From NCBI GenBank assembly GCA_037141055.1, contig JBAXDH010000106.1, forward strand, positions 1 through 13,195: 13,195 nucleotides of DNA, read 5' to 3'. The position numbers and the translations under genes were made by a program. The stretch comes from CAIVAT01 sp037141055 (lineage in GTDB: Bacteria; Bacteroidota; Bacteroidia; Bacteroidales; FEN-979). Each line of letters opens with the position of its first letter. Within the stretch, counting starts at the first letter, position 1. The notes under the pieces were generated by a model, which saw nothing but the letters and a program-made list of their open reading frames with translations, was not told where the DNA came from and did no database searches. Below, in pieces: positions 1-8,532 of the stretch.

Positions 1-2
1 TT

Positions 3-27
3 GGGGAAGGGGGTTGGGGGGATAGGG
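3..27 (+). other. G-quadruplex-type motif
   Basis: Four G runs (3-6, 9-13, 16-21, 25-27) are separated by loops of 2, 2 and 3 bases, which fits the canonical four-tract G-quadruplex pattern. It lies on the plus strand, which is the template strand for the dioxygenase gene ending at 115. Folding is inferred from the pattern only. Confidence 0.6.
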
Positions 28-87
28 CTTAACCGGGAAGACGGTCAGGGGGGATAGAGCTTAACCGGGAAGACGGTCAGGGGGGAT
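16..87. repeat. 32-bp tandem repeat, G-rich minisatellite
   Basis: Two adjacent 32-bp units at 16-47 and 48-79 differ at one base (26 versus 58). Each begins with six G and contains the core CTTAACCGGGAAGACGGTCA. A third unit starts at 80 with the same GGGGGGAT and then diverges. The array is framed by two copies of TTGGGGAAGGG at 1-11 and 103-113; the second copy takes part in a small hairpin (TCCCC 96-100, GGGGA 105-109). The array ends two bases before the stop codon of the dioxygenase gene, so it lies in that gene's 3' untranslated region. The left side is cut by the window edge, so the full copy number is unknown. No gene is seen in 1-114. Confidence 0.9.
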
Positions 88-114
88 GGGGCCAATCCCC
101 GTTTGGGGAAGGGA

Positions 115-990
115 TTAAGAAACTTTCACCGATGTCATCGTCAACGACCCCATCATCGCCTTGTCGTTGAAAAACGAAACCTTTTCTCCCTCCTTTTTCA
201 AGGCAAGCACATACAGCAACGGCAGGTAGTGTTCCGGCGATGGCACGGCCAGTCCGACCGCCGAACCCAAATTTTGATAGTTTATCAGTTGCTGATGTTC
301 ATTCCCGGCAATCAGCTTTTTAAAGGTACTGTTTGCCTCCAGTGCCCAGTCATATCCCCCGCTTTGATTATGCCAGTCAACGGCCCGGAGGTTGTGAACC
401 ATGTTGCCACTGCCAATGATCAGGATGCCCCGGTTCCGCAACGGGGCCAGTTCCCTGGCAAGATCATACTGTTGCTTCGCGGTCTTCATGTAATCCAGGC
501 TCATCTGGATCACGGGCACGGAGGCATCAGGATACATCCTGCTGATCACGCTCCATGCACCATGGTCCAGACCCCATTTATCATCAAGCCCGACATCTGC
601 CCGGGTGATGCTGTCATGCAACTCCTTTGCCAGTTCCGGGCTTCCGGGTGCCGGATAATTCATGTCAAACAATTTTTCAGGGAATCCCCCGAAATCATGG
701 ATCGTTGGAGGCTTTGCCATCGCTGTGACAAAAGTGCCGCCGGTTTCCCAGTGTGCCGAAATGCACACGATGGCCTGCGGTTTTGGCATCGATTCCGCCA
801 CGGCACGCCAGCCGTCGGTAAACTCATTGTTTTCAATGGCATTCATCGGGCTGCCATGACCGATAAAGAGCACCGGCATTAAGTCAGTGCGCTCCATCGA
901 TTCAGACATTTTATTCAAATTACTTAGTTTCATGGCTGTTGCTGTAAGGGGTAATGATGCCAGGGCTGAAAGAAACCTTCGCCGCTTCAT
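115..990 (-). CDS. ygiD: DODA-type extradiol dioxygenase (YgiD family), Tat-type leader
   Basis: A member of the 4,5-DOPA extradiol dioxygenase family (LigB superfamily), 291 aa from the ATG at 990. Family enzymes use a non-haem metal to open catechol rings; the substrate here is unknown. Visible signatures are GHGSPMNA (His45), SAHWET (His80), IHDFGGFP (His98), LDHGAWS (His143), NMVHNLR (His199) and PSPEHYLPLL (His254), so the metal and acid/base histidines appear intact. The N-terminus, MKRRRFLSALASLP, has a twin-arginine motif (RRxFL) and a hydrophobic stretch, suggesting Tat export or membrane anchoring; the E. coli protein has no such leader. A GTG directly before the ATG (993) is an alternative start. 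The ATG lies 5 bases after the yceI stop, so the two genes are very likely co-transcribed. Family assignment is firm; substrate and location are inferred. Confidence 0.9.
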   Translation of the reverse strand: MKRRRFLSALASLPLTATAMKLSNLNKMSESMERTDLMPVLFIGHGSPMNAIENNEFTDGWRAVAESMPKPQAIVCISAHWETGGTFVTAMAKPPTIHDFGGFPEKLFDMNYPAPGSPELAKELHDSITRADVGLDDKWGLDHGAWSVISRMYPDASVPVIQMSLDYMKTAKQQYDLARELAPLRNRGILIIGSGNMVHNLRAVDWHNQSGGYDWALEANSTFKKLIAGNEHQQLINYQNLGSAVGLAVPSPEHYLPLLYVLALKKEGEKVSFFNDKAMMGSLTMTSVKVS

Positions 991-995
991 CACGG

Positions 996-1583
996 TTACT
1001 GAACTGCAACCAACTTGAGTTTCAGGGTGAACTGGTCGTAGATCACTTTATCGCCGAGGTCGCTGAAAAATGTTCCTGAACCATATTTGATGTTGTATAC
1101 CGTTCGGTCAACAACGATACTGTTGGCATCGAAGACAATGGAATTGCCGTCTTTCCTGATTACCGTTTTAAAGCTGAGCGGTTTGGAAATCCCTTTGATC
1201 GTCAGGTTCCCATGTACTTCGGTAACTGATTTCGTGAGATCAACCGGTTTGGTGAGGGTAAACACTGCTTCCGGGAATTTAGCCACATCAAAAAAATCTG
1301 CCGAACTCAAATGGCCGACCAGTTTCTTGTTATACTCTTCATTGGCAAGGTCCTTGTCAACGATGGTCGCCATGTCGATCGCAAATGTTCCTGCCGTTAT
1401 TTTATCCTTCGACGTTTTGAATGACCCGGACTTGATCGCAATGGTCCCTTCGTGGAAGCCAGTCATTTTCTCTGCTTTCCAGTTCAATGTTGATTTTGAT
1501 GCATCAACCGTAAATGTTTGAGCAAATGCGCTGATGATTGCAAACTGCAATAAAATGATACAGGTTGTGATTTTCGTTTTCAT
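996..1583 (-). CDS. yceI: YceI-family secreted lipid/polyisoprenoid-binding protein
   Basis: A 195-aa protein with a Sec signal peptide (MKTKITTCIILLQFAIISAFA, probable cleavage after Ala21) followed by one YceI domain over the remaining residues. Typical features are FTVDASKSTLNWKAEKMTGFHEG near the start of the mature protein, HLSSADFFDVAKFPEAVF in the middle and the GNLTIKGISKPLSF strand pair. YceI proteins are periplasmic lipocalin-like beta barrels that bind long isoprenoid or fatty-acid-type ligands; the ligand here cannot be read from sequence. It lies 26 bp downstream of the AraC-type relic and just upstream of the dioxygenase gene. The ATG at 1583 is chosen because it gives a complete signal peptide. 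No clear TAnnTTTG element lies directly upstream, so transcription may start further up. Confidence 0.93.
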   Translation of the reverse strand: MKTKITTCIILLQFAIISAFAQTFTVDASKSTLNWKAEKMTGFHEGTIAIKSGSFKTSKDKITAGTFAIDMATIVDKDLANEEYNKKLVGHLSSADFFDVAKFPEAVFTLTKPVDLTKSVTEVHGNLTIKGISKPLSFKTVIRKDGNSIVFDANSIVVDRTVYNIKYGSGTFFSDLGDKVIYDQFTLKLKLVAVQ

Positions 1584-1609
1584 AATGAATTTTGGATTTA
1601 GAATTTTTG

Positions 1610-1906
1610 TTATTGTGTGTGGAGGTCCTTTCCGAATACGGTCTGGCTGATGAGGTTCAAATTGCGGGAAGACATGTTTAGTTTATCCGCATAAAAATCA
1701 ACACCGGCAGGACGCCTGTAATTGTATTCCAGTTTGGACAGAACAGCACCAAGCAGGTGCCTGATCATGGTATAATCAATGGGTTCCCGCTCATTTTCGC
1801 GGAGCATGATTTCACAGAGATCGTGACGGTGCGGCTCCGAAGGATTCATCAAAATCGTTTCGACCACATCCCTGGAAATTTTCTGTATGACAAAGGGAAC
1901 ATTCAT
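1610..1906 (-). pseudogene. Relic of an AraC-family transcriptional regulator
   Basis: A 98-codon open frame that reads like pieces of a normal (~280-300 aa) AraC-type regulator joined in frame. Residues 1-33 resemble the start of the N-terminal cupin sensor domain (PHRHDLCEI). Residues 34-60 resemble the helical linker that normally follows that barrel (MIRHLLGAVLSKLE). Residues 61-93 match the first helix-turn-helix of the DNA-binding domain (FYADKLNMSSRNLNLISQTVFGK). Most of the sensor barrel is missing, and the frame stops after five further residues (DLHTQ), so the second helix-turn-helix and the conserved C-terminus are gone. It should not bind DNA as a normal AraC protein does. It probably once controlled the yceI-dioxygenase genes downstream. 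An assembly or sequencing collapse could look the same. The AraC link is clear in the third block; the assignment of the first two rests on family architecture. Confidence 0.72.
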
Positions 1907-1940
1907 TTTAAAACCCGGAAAAGATTAATTAAGTAATTCC

Positions 1941-1976
1941 TTCATGCACTTTGTGAATTCTTCGTGGATATTCGTG
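1941..1976. repeat. Phased TTYRTG short repeat between genes
   Basis: Four hexamers, TTCATG (1941), TTTGTG (1950), TTCGTG (1961) and TTCGTG (1971), start 9, 11 and 10 bases apart, close to one helical turn. They fill the gap between the glycosyltransferase stop and the AraC relic. The function is unknown; it could be a dispersed intergenic repeat or a protein-binding array. Confidence 0.55.
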
Positions 1977-3455
1977 CTATTTCTTTTTTAATTTATACAA
2001 CCGAACCGACCCCTTCTCCAGGATCAGCCTGTCCAGGTATCCTGCTATCTCCTGGTTCCCGTCGATCACCCTTGAGTCCGAATACAGGTAACCGGCACCC
2101 TGTTTAATCATTTTCTCCAGGTCAGCGGCAGCAAGTGCATCATGATCAAACCCCCATCCCTTTTTATCCAGGTAGTAAAAATATATATAATGCGATTCGT
2201 CGTTTCCCGCAACGCACAGGGCATTTTCGGGAACGGCCCTCCGCAGTTCATCCTTGTAAATCAGCAGATCTTTGTTGAATCCGGGTGAATCAACGTTCCA
2301 CCGCACCTGCATCCTCAGGTAGGCAGTCAAAGGGAGGATAAGCAACAAAAAGATTGCAAAATACCTTGTATATTTATTCGGCATGTTCAGCATGCTATAT
2401 GCCCCGTACGCAACCAGGATGAATAAAAACGGCAGAAACGGGAACAGGTAATAATCATGCACGCTGGCAATCATATTCAGTTCAAACAGGAAATAACCGA
2501 TTATGCCAGCCCCTGTCGCAGCAAGCAACGGGAACAGTGAATTTTTACAGGCTCTGTTTTTAACAAGGAACCAGAACCCTGCAAGGAAAAACAACAGGGA
2601 TCCGTAATTGAGCAACAACTCGGGCAGTGTTGAAACCACGTTGAATTGCAGGTATTCGAGCACGGTTGCCCATGACACTTCGTTCCCCGACATTCCTTTC
2701 ACAATGCCTTTTGCATCCCACTGCGGCACCACAAGGGCATACCATACGAGTGGCGGGATGACACACAGGGCAACCACCAGTTTTTTCACAGCCAGGCTCC
2801 TGCTGATCCCGTTTTTATGCCACTCCATCAAAAGCCAGGTCAACGGAGCAAGGAAATAGAGGATGAACGGAAGTTTGCACAGCGCACCGATACCCATGAA
2901 CAGGCTTCCCAGAATAAGGTTGGAATATTTCCCATTCCGAATCCATGTGAAAAACAGGGCGAGACCCCACGTGGAACAGCACAACGCAAGGTTGTCCGGG
3001 AGCGGGTTGATGGTATAGTAAAAGAAGCAGGGCGAGAAATTGAACGCCCATGCCCCGGCAAGGGCAATCGTTTCGTTGCGGAAAAGTGAAGAAAGCAACC
3101 TGTAAATTCCCGCAATCGAAAACAAACCGATGACAAACATCCAGATCCGGGTGATGACCAGATGGTTTCCAAAAACTCTATAGGTAGCCGCGACAATCCA
3201 TTGCATCAGCGGAAATTCCATCCTGAAAACACCATCCCCGCTGCCGCGGTCATTGCGCTGAGGGTTGAAGATATTCATGTCACCCTCGTAGAAATTGATA
3301 ATGGTGGATTGCGTCTGGGTTTGCCGCCACACATGAATGCTGACCAGTTCCTTGGAAAAATGCCTGTAATGCATAGCCATGCTGATCAATGCGATGGAAA
3401 GAAGTACGGCATTTCTGTATGATCGCTTCACGTGGAATGGTTGGTTTGTTTTCAT
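1977..3455 (-). CDS. Glycosyltransferase family 39-type integral membrane protein
   Basis: A 492-aa polytopic membrane protein with about ten hydrophobic segments between residues 14 and 380, then a soluble C-terminal part (about 385-492). The first loop after TM1 carries HVWRQTQTQ (41-49) and MEFPLMQW (79-86), the pattern of the ArnT/PMT-like family 39 group that has a WRQ motif in the catalytic loop. NPLPDNLAL (150-158) and HDYY (333-336) also fit that group. Such enzymes take a sugar from a polyprenyl-phosphate donor and transfer it outside the cytoplasm to lipid, protein or glycan; donor and acceptor here are unknown. In the usual family motif an acidic residue follows WRQ; here this position is Gln (WRQTQT). 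The ATG overlaps the arfB stop by one base, indicating translational coupling. No glycan gene cluster surrounds it. Confidence 0.8.
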   Translation of the reverse strand: MKTNQPFHVKRSYRNAVLLSIALISMAMHYRHFSKELVSIHVWRQTQTQSTIINFYEGDMNIFNPQRNDRGSGDGVFRMEFPLMQWIVAATYRVFGNHLVITRIWMFVIGLFSIAGIYRLLSSLFRNETIALAGAWAFNFSPCFFYYTINPLPDNLALCCSTWGLALFFTWIRNGKYSNLILGSLFMGIGALCKLPFILYFLAPLTWLLMEWHKNGISRSLAVKKLVVALCVIPPLVWYALVVPQWDAKGIVKGMSGNEVSWATVLEYLQFNVVSTLPELLLNYGSLLFFLAGFWFLVKNRACKNSLFPLLAATGAGIIGYFLFELNMIASVHDYYLFPFLPFLFILVAYGAYSMLNMPNKYTRYFAIFLLLILPLTAYLRMQVRWNVDSPGFNKDLLIYKDELRRAVPENALCVAGNDESHYIYFYYLDKKGWGFDHDALAAADLEKMIKQGAGYLYSDSRVIDGNQEIAGYLDRLILEKGSVRLYKLKKK

Positions 3456-3862
3456 CAGGTGCCCGGACTTTTTCTCCGGTCTTTCTTTTCCGACTGCTGG
3501 CGTTTGATCTCCAGGCGCTCCTCTTTCGAGGCCCGGGTCGGCTTGGTAGGTGTTCGCTTTTTGCGCGGCTTAAGCGCCCGTGCAAGCAATTCGTAAAACT
3601 TCTCCGTCACCTTTTCCTTGTTCTGCAGTTGCGACCTTTCCGACTGGGAAACCAGGATGAGTTCGCCGGCCGCATTGATCCTGTTTGCAAGCTTTTCACC
3701 GATCAGCTCTTTTTCAGCATCCGACAGCAAAAGTGATGAAGCAACATGAAACCGCAATTCCATCCGGGTGCTCACCTTGTTAACATGCTGGCCTCCCGGG
3801 CCGCTGCTGCGTGAAGCACTGTAATTTAATTCCGGCGTAAAATCACGTTCTTCCGCTACCAT
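3455..3862 (-). CDS. arfB: Ribosome rescue peptidyl-tRNA hydrolase ArfB (YaeJ)
   Basis: A 135-aa protein of the ArfB/ICT1 family, which frees ribosomes stalled at the end of non-stop mRNAs by hydrolysing the peptidyl-tRNA ester. The catalytic loop SSGPGGQHVNKVSTRMEL holds the GGQ motif at residues 23-25. The C-terminal tail (about 95-135) is rich in Lys and Arg (RKKRTPTKPTR, RLEIKRQQSEKKDRRK), as in ArfB proteins that place a basic tail in the empty mRNA channel. The length is normal and there is no separate stop-codon recognition domain, which excludes a class I release factor. The stop overlaps the glycosyltransferase start (TGATG). The gene starts the minus-strand unit and is divergent from the nucleotidase gene. 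Confidence 0.95.
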   Translation of the reverse strand: MVAEERDFTPELNYSASRSSGPGGQHVNKVSTRMELRFHVASSLLLSDAEKELIGEKLANRINAAGELILVSQSERSQLQNKEKVTEKFYELLARALKPRKKRTPTKPTRASKEERLEIKRQQSEKKDRRKSPGT

Positions 3863-3866
3863 CCTG

Positions 3867-3874
3867 CAAAATTA
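3867..3874 (-). promoter_or_regulatory. Possible -7 element for arfB
   Basis: Read on the minus strand this is TAATTTTG, an exact match to TAnnTTTG. It lies only four bases before the arfB ATG, so a start here would give an essentially leaderless mRNA. No matching TTG lies at the right distance upstream, so the call is weak. Confidence 0.25.
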
Positions 3875-3994
3875 ATCCAATATTTAAAAAACTTCCTGTT
3901 TGGGGCAACCAAAGTTTTTTTTTCGTGTCCGTTTGAAAGAAGACGGTACACTTGTGTGCGAACAATAGTTTTTTTGGTTAATGTTTTACGGGGC

Positions 3995-4024
3995 ACAGCC
4001 GCTGTTAATTTCAACAGCGGCTGT
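3995..4024. promoter_or_regulatory. Perfect 12-bp inverted repeat in divergent intergenic region
   Basis: The arms ACAGCCGCTGTT (3995-4006) and AACAGCGGCTGT (4013-4024) are exactly complementary, with a 6-base loop (AATTTC). The repeat lies just upstream of the nucleotidase promoter and about 130 bp upstream of arfB. No U tract follows on either strand and it lies between two divergent genes, so a rho-independent terminator is unlikely. A protein-binding site or a remnant of an upstream leader fits better. Confidence 0.6.
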
Positions 4025-4035
4025 TGCTTTTAATG

Positions 4036-4062
4036 TTGTATTGAAGTTGTTTCGTACATTTG
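4036..4062 (+). promoter_or_regulatory. Bacteroidetes-type promoter of the nucleotidase gene
   Basis: TTG at 4036-4038 and TACATTTG at 4055-4062 (exact TAnnTTTG) are separated by 16 bases, slightly short of the usual spacing. The start codon at 4077 would then follow a leader of only about 8-12 nt, with no Shine-Dalgarno sequence. Confidence 0.65.
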
Positions 4063-4076
4063 TATAAACAACCCCT

Positions 4077-5513
4077 ATGTTTAAACGATTCTTTCTGTTC
4101 GTGGCAGGATTGTTTTTTCTGCTCTCCGTCATCGGTTTTGGGCAGGGAAAACAAACTGAGATCATCATCCTCCACACCAACGACATGCATTCCAAAATCG
4201 ACAACATGGCCAAACTGGCCTGGCTTGCCGACAGCCTCAGGAATCTTCATCCATTCGTATTTCTTGTGTCGGCCGGGGATAACTTTACCGGTAATCCCGT
4301 CGTCGACATGATCCCCGACAAAGGATACCCGATGATCGACCTGATGAACCGCTGCGGTTTCGATGTAACCGCCATGGGTAACCATGAATTTGACATGGGA
4401 CAGGCGCTTCTGAAAAAACGAATTCTGCAGGCAAAATTTCCCTTTATCTGCGGCAACATGGACGGCTCCGAATCACAGGTCGGGCAGTTGAGGCCATACA
4501 CCATACTTCATGCCGGAAGCGACATCAGCATCGCAATGTTCGGGCTCATCCAGCTTGACGACAACGGACTGCCCAGTTCGCATCCGACGAATATGAAAGA
4601 CGTGAAATTTGTGAACGGGCTCACCAAAGCACGTGAATTCGCCCCGCTGAAAAAAGAATATGGAATTCTCATCGCCCTTTCCCATCTGGGTATTGACGAC
4701 GACATCCGGCTGGCCGATTCCATGCCCCAGATTGACGTGATCATCGGCGGCCATTCCCACACCGTGCTCAACCAGCCGAGATACGCGAACAACGTGATGA
4801 TCGTACAGACAGGGGCCAACCTGAAGTATGCCGGCAAAATAACGCTGCTGGTCGAAAATGGAAAAGTCGTCAGCCGCAACGATGAACTGATCCTGTTGTC
4901 ATCGCTGAAAAATGAAAATCGGGGTATCACAGCGCTGCTCGACCTCTATAACAACAACCAGGAATTCAACCGGGTGGTCGGAACCTGCGAAAAACCCGTT
5001 GAAGGAGAAGACGAACTTGGCAGCCTGATGGCAGATGCCCTTACCAACCAGCTCAAGGTGGATTTCGCATTCCAGAACAGGGGAGGAATACGGGTGCAGT
5101 CCATCTCTGCCGGGGCAATAACCCTTAAGGATATTTACAAACTCGATCCATTCAACAACCAGCTTGTAATTTTTACCATGAAGACCGATGAGATAAAATC
5201 CCTGATCTGTTACGGATACCAGCACGAAAAGGGGATCGACTTCCAGGTTTCGGGCATGACCTATACCATAACCGGCGACGGGAAAGGACAGTGTTCAAAA
5301 GTTGACATGTTCGACATGGCGGGTAAACCTCTTGATCCGTCAAAAGAGTACTCGGTGGCACTCAGCAATTATGTGGCGGTTACCTATAAATTCAACCACA
5401 AAGACCCCGGAACCCTTTCGACGCTCACCACGGCACAGGCCTTGATCTGGTACCTTGGTGTCGCCGGAAAAATTAATTACAGCGGGATTAAAAGGGCAAA
5501 AGTTATCCAATAA
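4077..5513 (+). CDS. Secreted 5'-nucleotidase/UshA-type metallophosphoesterase
   Basis: A 478-aa protein with an N-terminal signal peptide (about 1-22), a metallophosphoesterase domain (about 28-270) and a 5'-nucleotidase C-terminal domain (about 300-478). The two-metal site is complete: HTNDMHS (Asp36, His38), SAGDN (Asp68), GNHE (Asn102, His103), SHLG (His203) and GGHSHT (His226, His228). In the C-terminal domain, NRGGIR (334-339) and the DPFNNQLV segment (357-364) match the substrate-binding half of UshA-like enzymes. Such enzymes remove phosphate from nucleotides or nucleotide sugars outside the cytoplasm; the exact substrate is not readable. It is somewhat shorter than E. coli UshA (about 550 aa). 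The start is supported by the signal peptide and the promoter directly upstream. The next gene is 78 bp downstream. Confidence 0.93.
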   Translation: MFKRFFLFVAGLFFLLSVIGFGQGKQTEIIILHTNDMHSKIDNMAKLAWLADSLRNLHPFVFLVSAGDNFTGNPVVDMIPDKGYPMIDLMNRCGFDVTAMGNHEFDMGQALLKKRILQAKFPFICGNMDGSESQVGQLRPYTILHAGSDISIAMFGLIQLDDNGLPSSHPTNMKDVKFVNGLTKAREFAPLKKEYGILIALSHLGIDDDIRLADSMPQIDVIIGGHSHTVLNQPRYANNVMIVQTGANLKYAGKITLLVENGKVVSRNDELILLSSLKNENRGITALLDLYNNNQEFNRVVGTCEKPVEGEDELGSLMADALTNQLKVDFAFQNRGGIRVQSISAGAITLKDIYKLDPFNNQLVIFTMKTDEIKSLICYGYQHEKGIDFQVSGMTYTITGDGKGQCSKVDMFDMAGKPLDPSKEYSVALSNYVAVTYKFNHKDPGTLSTLTTAQALIWYLGVAGKINYSGIKRAKVIQ

Positions 5514-5525
5514 ATACGTATTTTT

Positions 5526-5550
5526 AACCGGTTCATTTCCTGAAACGGTT
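5526..5550 (+). terminator. Hairpin downstream of the nucleotidase gene
   Basis: Arms AACCGGTTC (5526-5534) and GAAACGGTT (5542-5550) pair with one mismatch across a 7-base loop, 12 bases after the nucleotidase stop. The following sequence (CACTGTTTAATATAATTG) has no clear U tract, so this is a weak terminator or an operator for the next gene. Confidence 0.35.
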
Positions 5551-5560
5551 CACTGTTTAA

Positions 5561-5568
5561 TATAATTG
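5561..5568 (+). promoter_or_regulatory. Possible -7 element for the GlcG/HbpS-kinase operon
   Basis: TATAATTG matches TAnnTTTG in all but one position and lies 23 bases before the start at 5592. No clear -33 TTG is present. Together with the hairpin just upstream it suggests that the operon can be transcribed separately from the nucleotidase gene. Confidence 0.3.
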
Positions 5569-5591
5569 ACTGCGATAAAATCCGGAAAATA

Positions 5592-6008
5592 ATGAAAGAC
5601 TTTGTCAAGAGATCTGTCAGCCTCAGCGATGCCGAACAAATGGTCAGAGCCGCCATTGCGAAAGCAACGGAACTTGGGCTGTCCATTGCTGTAACCATCG
5701 TGGATGAAAGCGGCATTACAAAATTTTTCGCCCGGATGGACGGGGCACCGCTCATTGCTGTGGATGCATCCCGTAAGAAGGCCATGACAGCCGTCGGTTT
5801 TGGAATGCCTACCGGAGATGCCTGGTTTAATTTTATTAAAGAGGATCCCATCCTTCGCGAAGGAGCTCATGATTTTAAAGATTTCATGCTGATGGGGGGT
5901 GGATTGCCAATCGTTGCCGGGAACCAGGTTATAGGGGCCATCGGCATCAGCGGCGGACATTATACCACAGACCAGGAATGCGCCATTGCCGCAATGAACA
6001 TATTATAG
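5592..6008 (+). CDS. GlcG/HbpS-family (DUF336) protein, candidate heme-binding sensor partner
   Basis: A 138-aa single-domain protein of the GlcG/HbpS (DUF336) family. Family signatures are LSDAEQMVRAAIAKATELG (11-29), the strand IAVTIVDESG (32-41), DASRKKAMTAVGFGMPT (58-74), MGGGLPIVAG (101-110) and VIGAIGISGG (113-122). It starts directly with the domain and has no signal peptide, so it is probably cytosolic. HbpS of Streptomyces reticuli binds heme and modulates the sensor kinase SenS; other members occur with glycolate or diol metabolism genes with unclear roles. Here the stop is 7 bp before a histidine kinase start and no catabolic gene is near, which favours a sensory role. Heme ligands cannot be assigned by eye. 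The family is well supported; heme binding is inferred. Confidence 0.88.
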   Translation: MKDFVKRSVSLSDAEQMVRAAIAKATELGLSIAVTIVDESGITKFFARMDGAPLIAVDASRKKAMTAVGFGMPTGDAWFNFIKEDPILREGAHDFKDFMLMGGGLPIVAGNQVIGAIGISGGHYTTDQECAIAAMNIL

Positions 6009-6015
6009 CAAGATT

Positions 6016-8514
<2,499 letters not shown>

Positions 8515-8532
8515 CACGGCAATCCTGAAAAA

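Noticed and set aside
16..87. CRISPR array
   Set aside because: Units are directly adjacent with no spacers, so it is a simple tandem repeat.
103..882. Long plus-strand open frame opposite the dioxygenase gene
   Set aside because: It is antisense to a gene with complete family motifs, and its translation is rich in Arg, His and Pro with no recognisable domain.
3455..3862. Class I peptide chain release factor fragment
   Set aside because: It carries only the GGQ domain plus a basic tail at the normal ArfB length, so it is a complete ArfB rather than a truncated RF1/RF2.
3912..3975. T-rich tracts at 3915-3923 and 3969-3975 as terminators or promoter elements
   Set aside because: No stem precedes either tract, and nearby TACACTTG (3947-3954) has no TTTG at suitable spacing.
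3995..4024. Rho-independent terminator
   Set aside because: Flanking genes are divergent, so no transcript is expected to end here, and neither side has a U tract.
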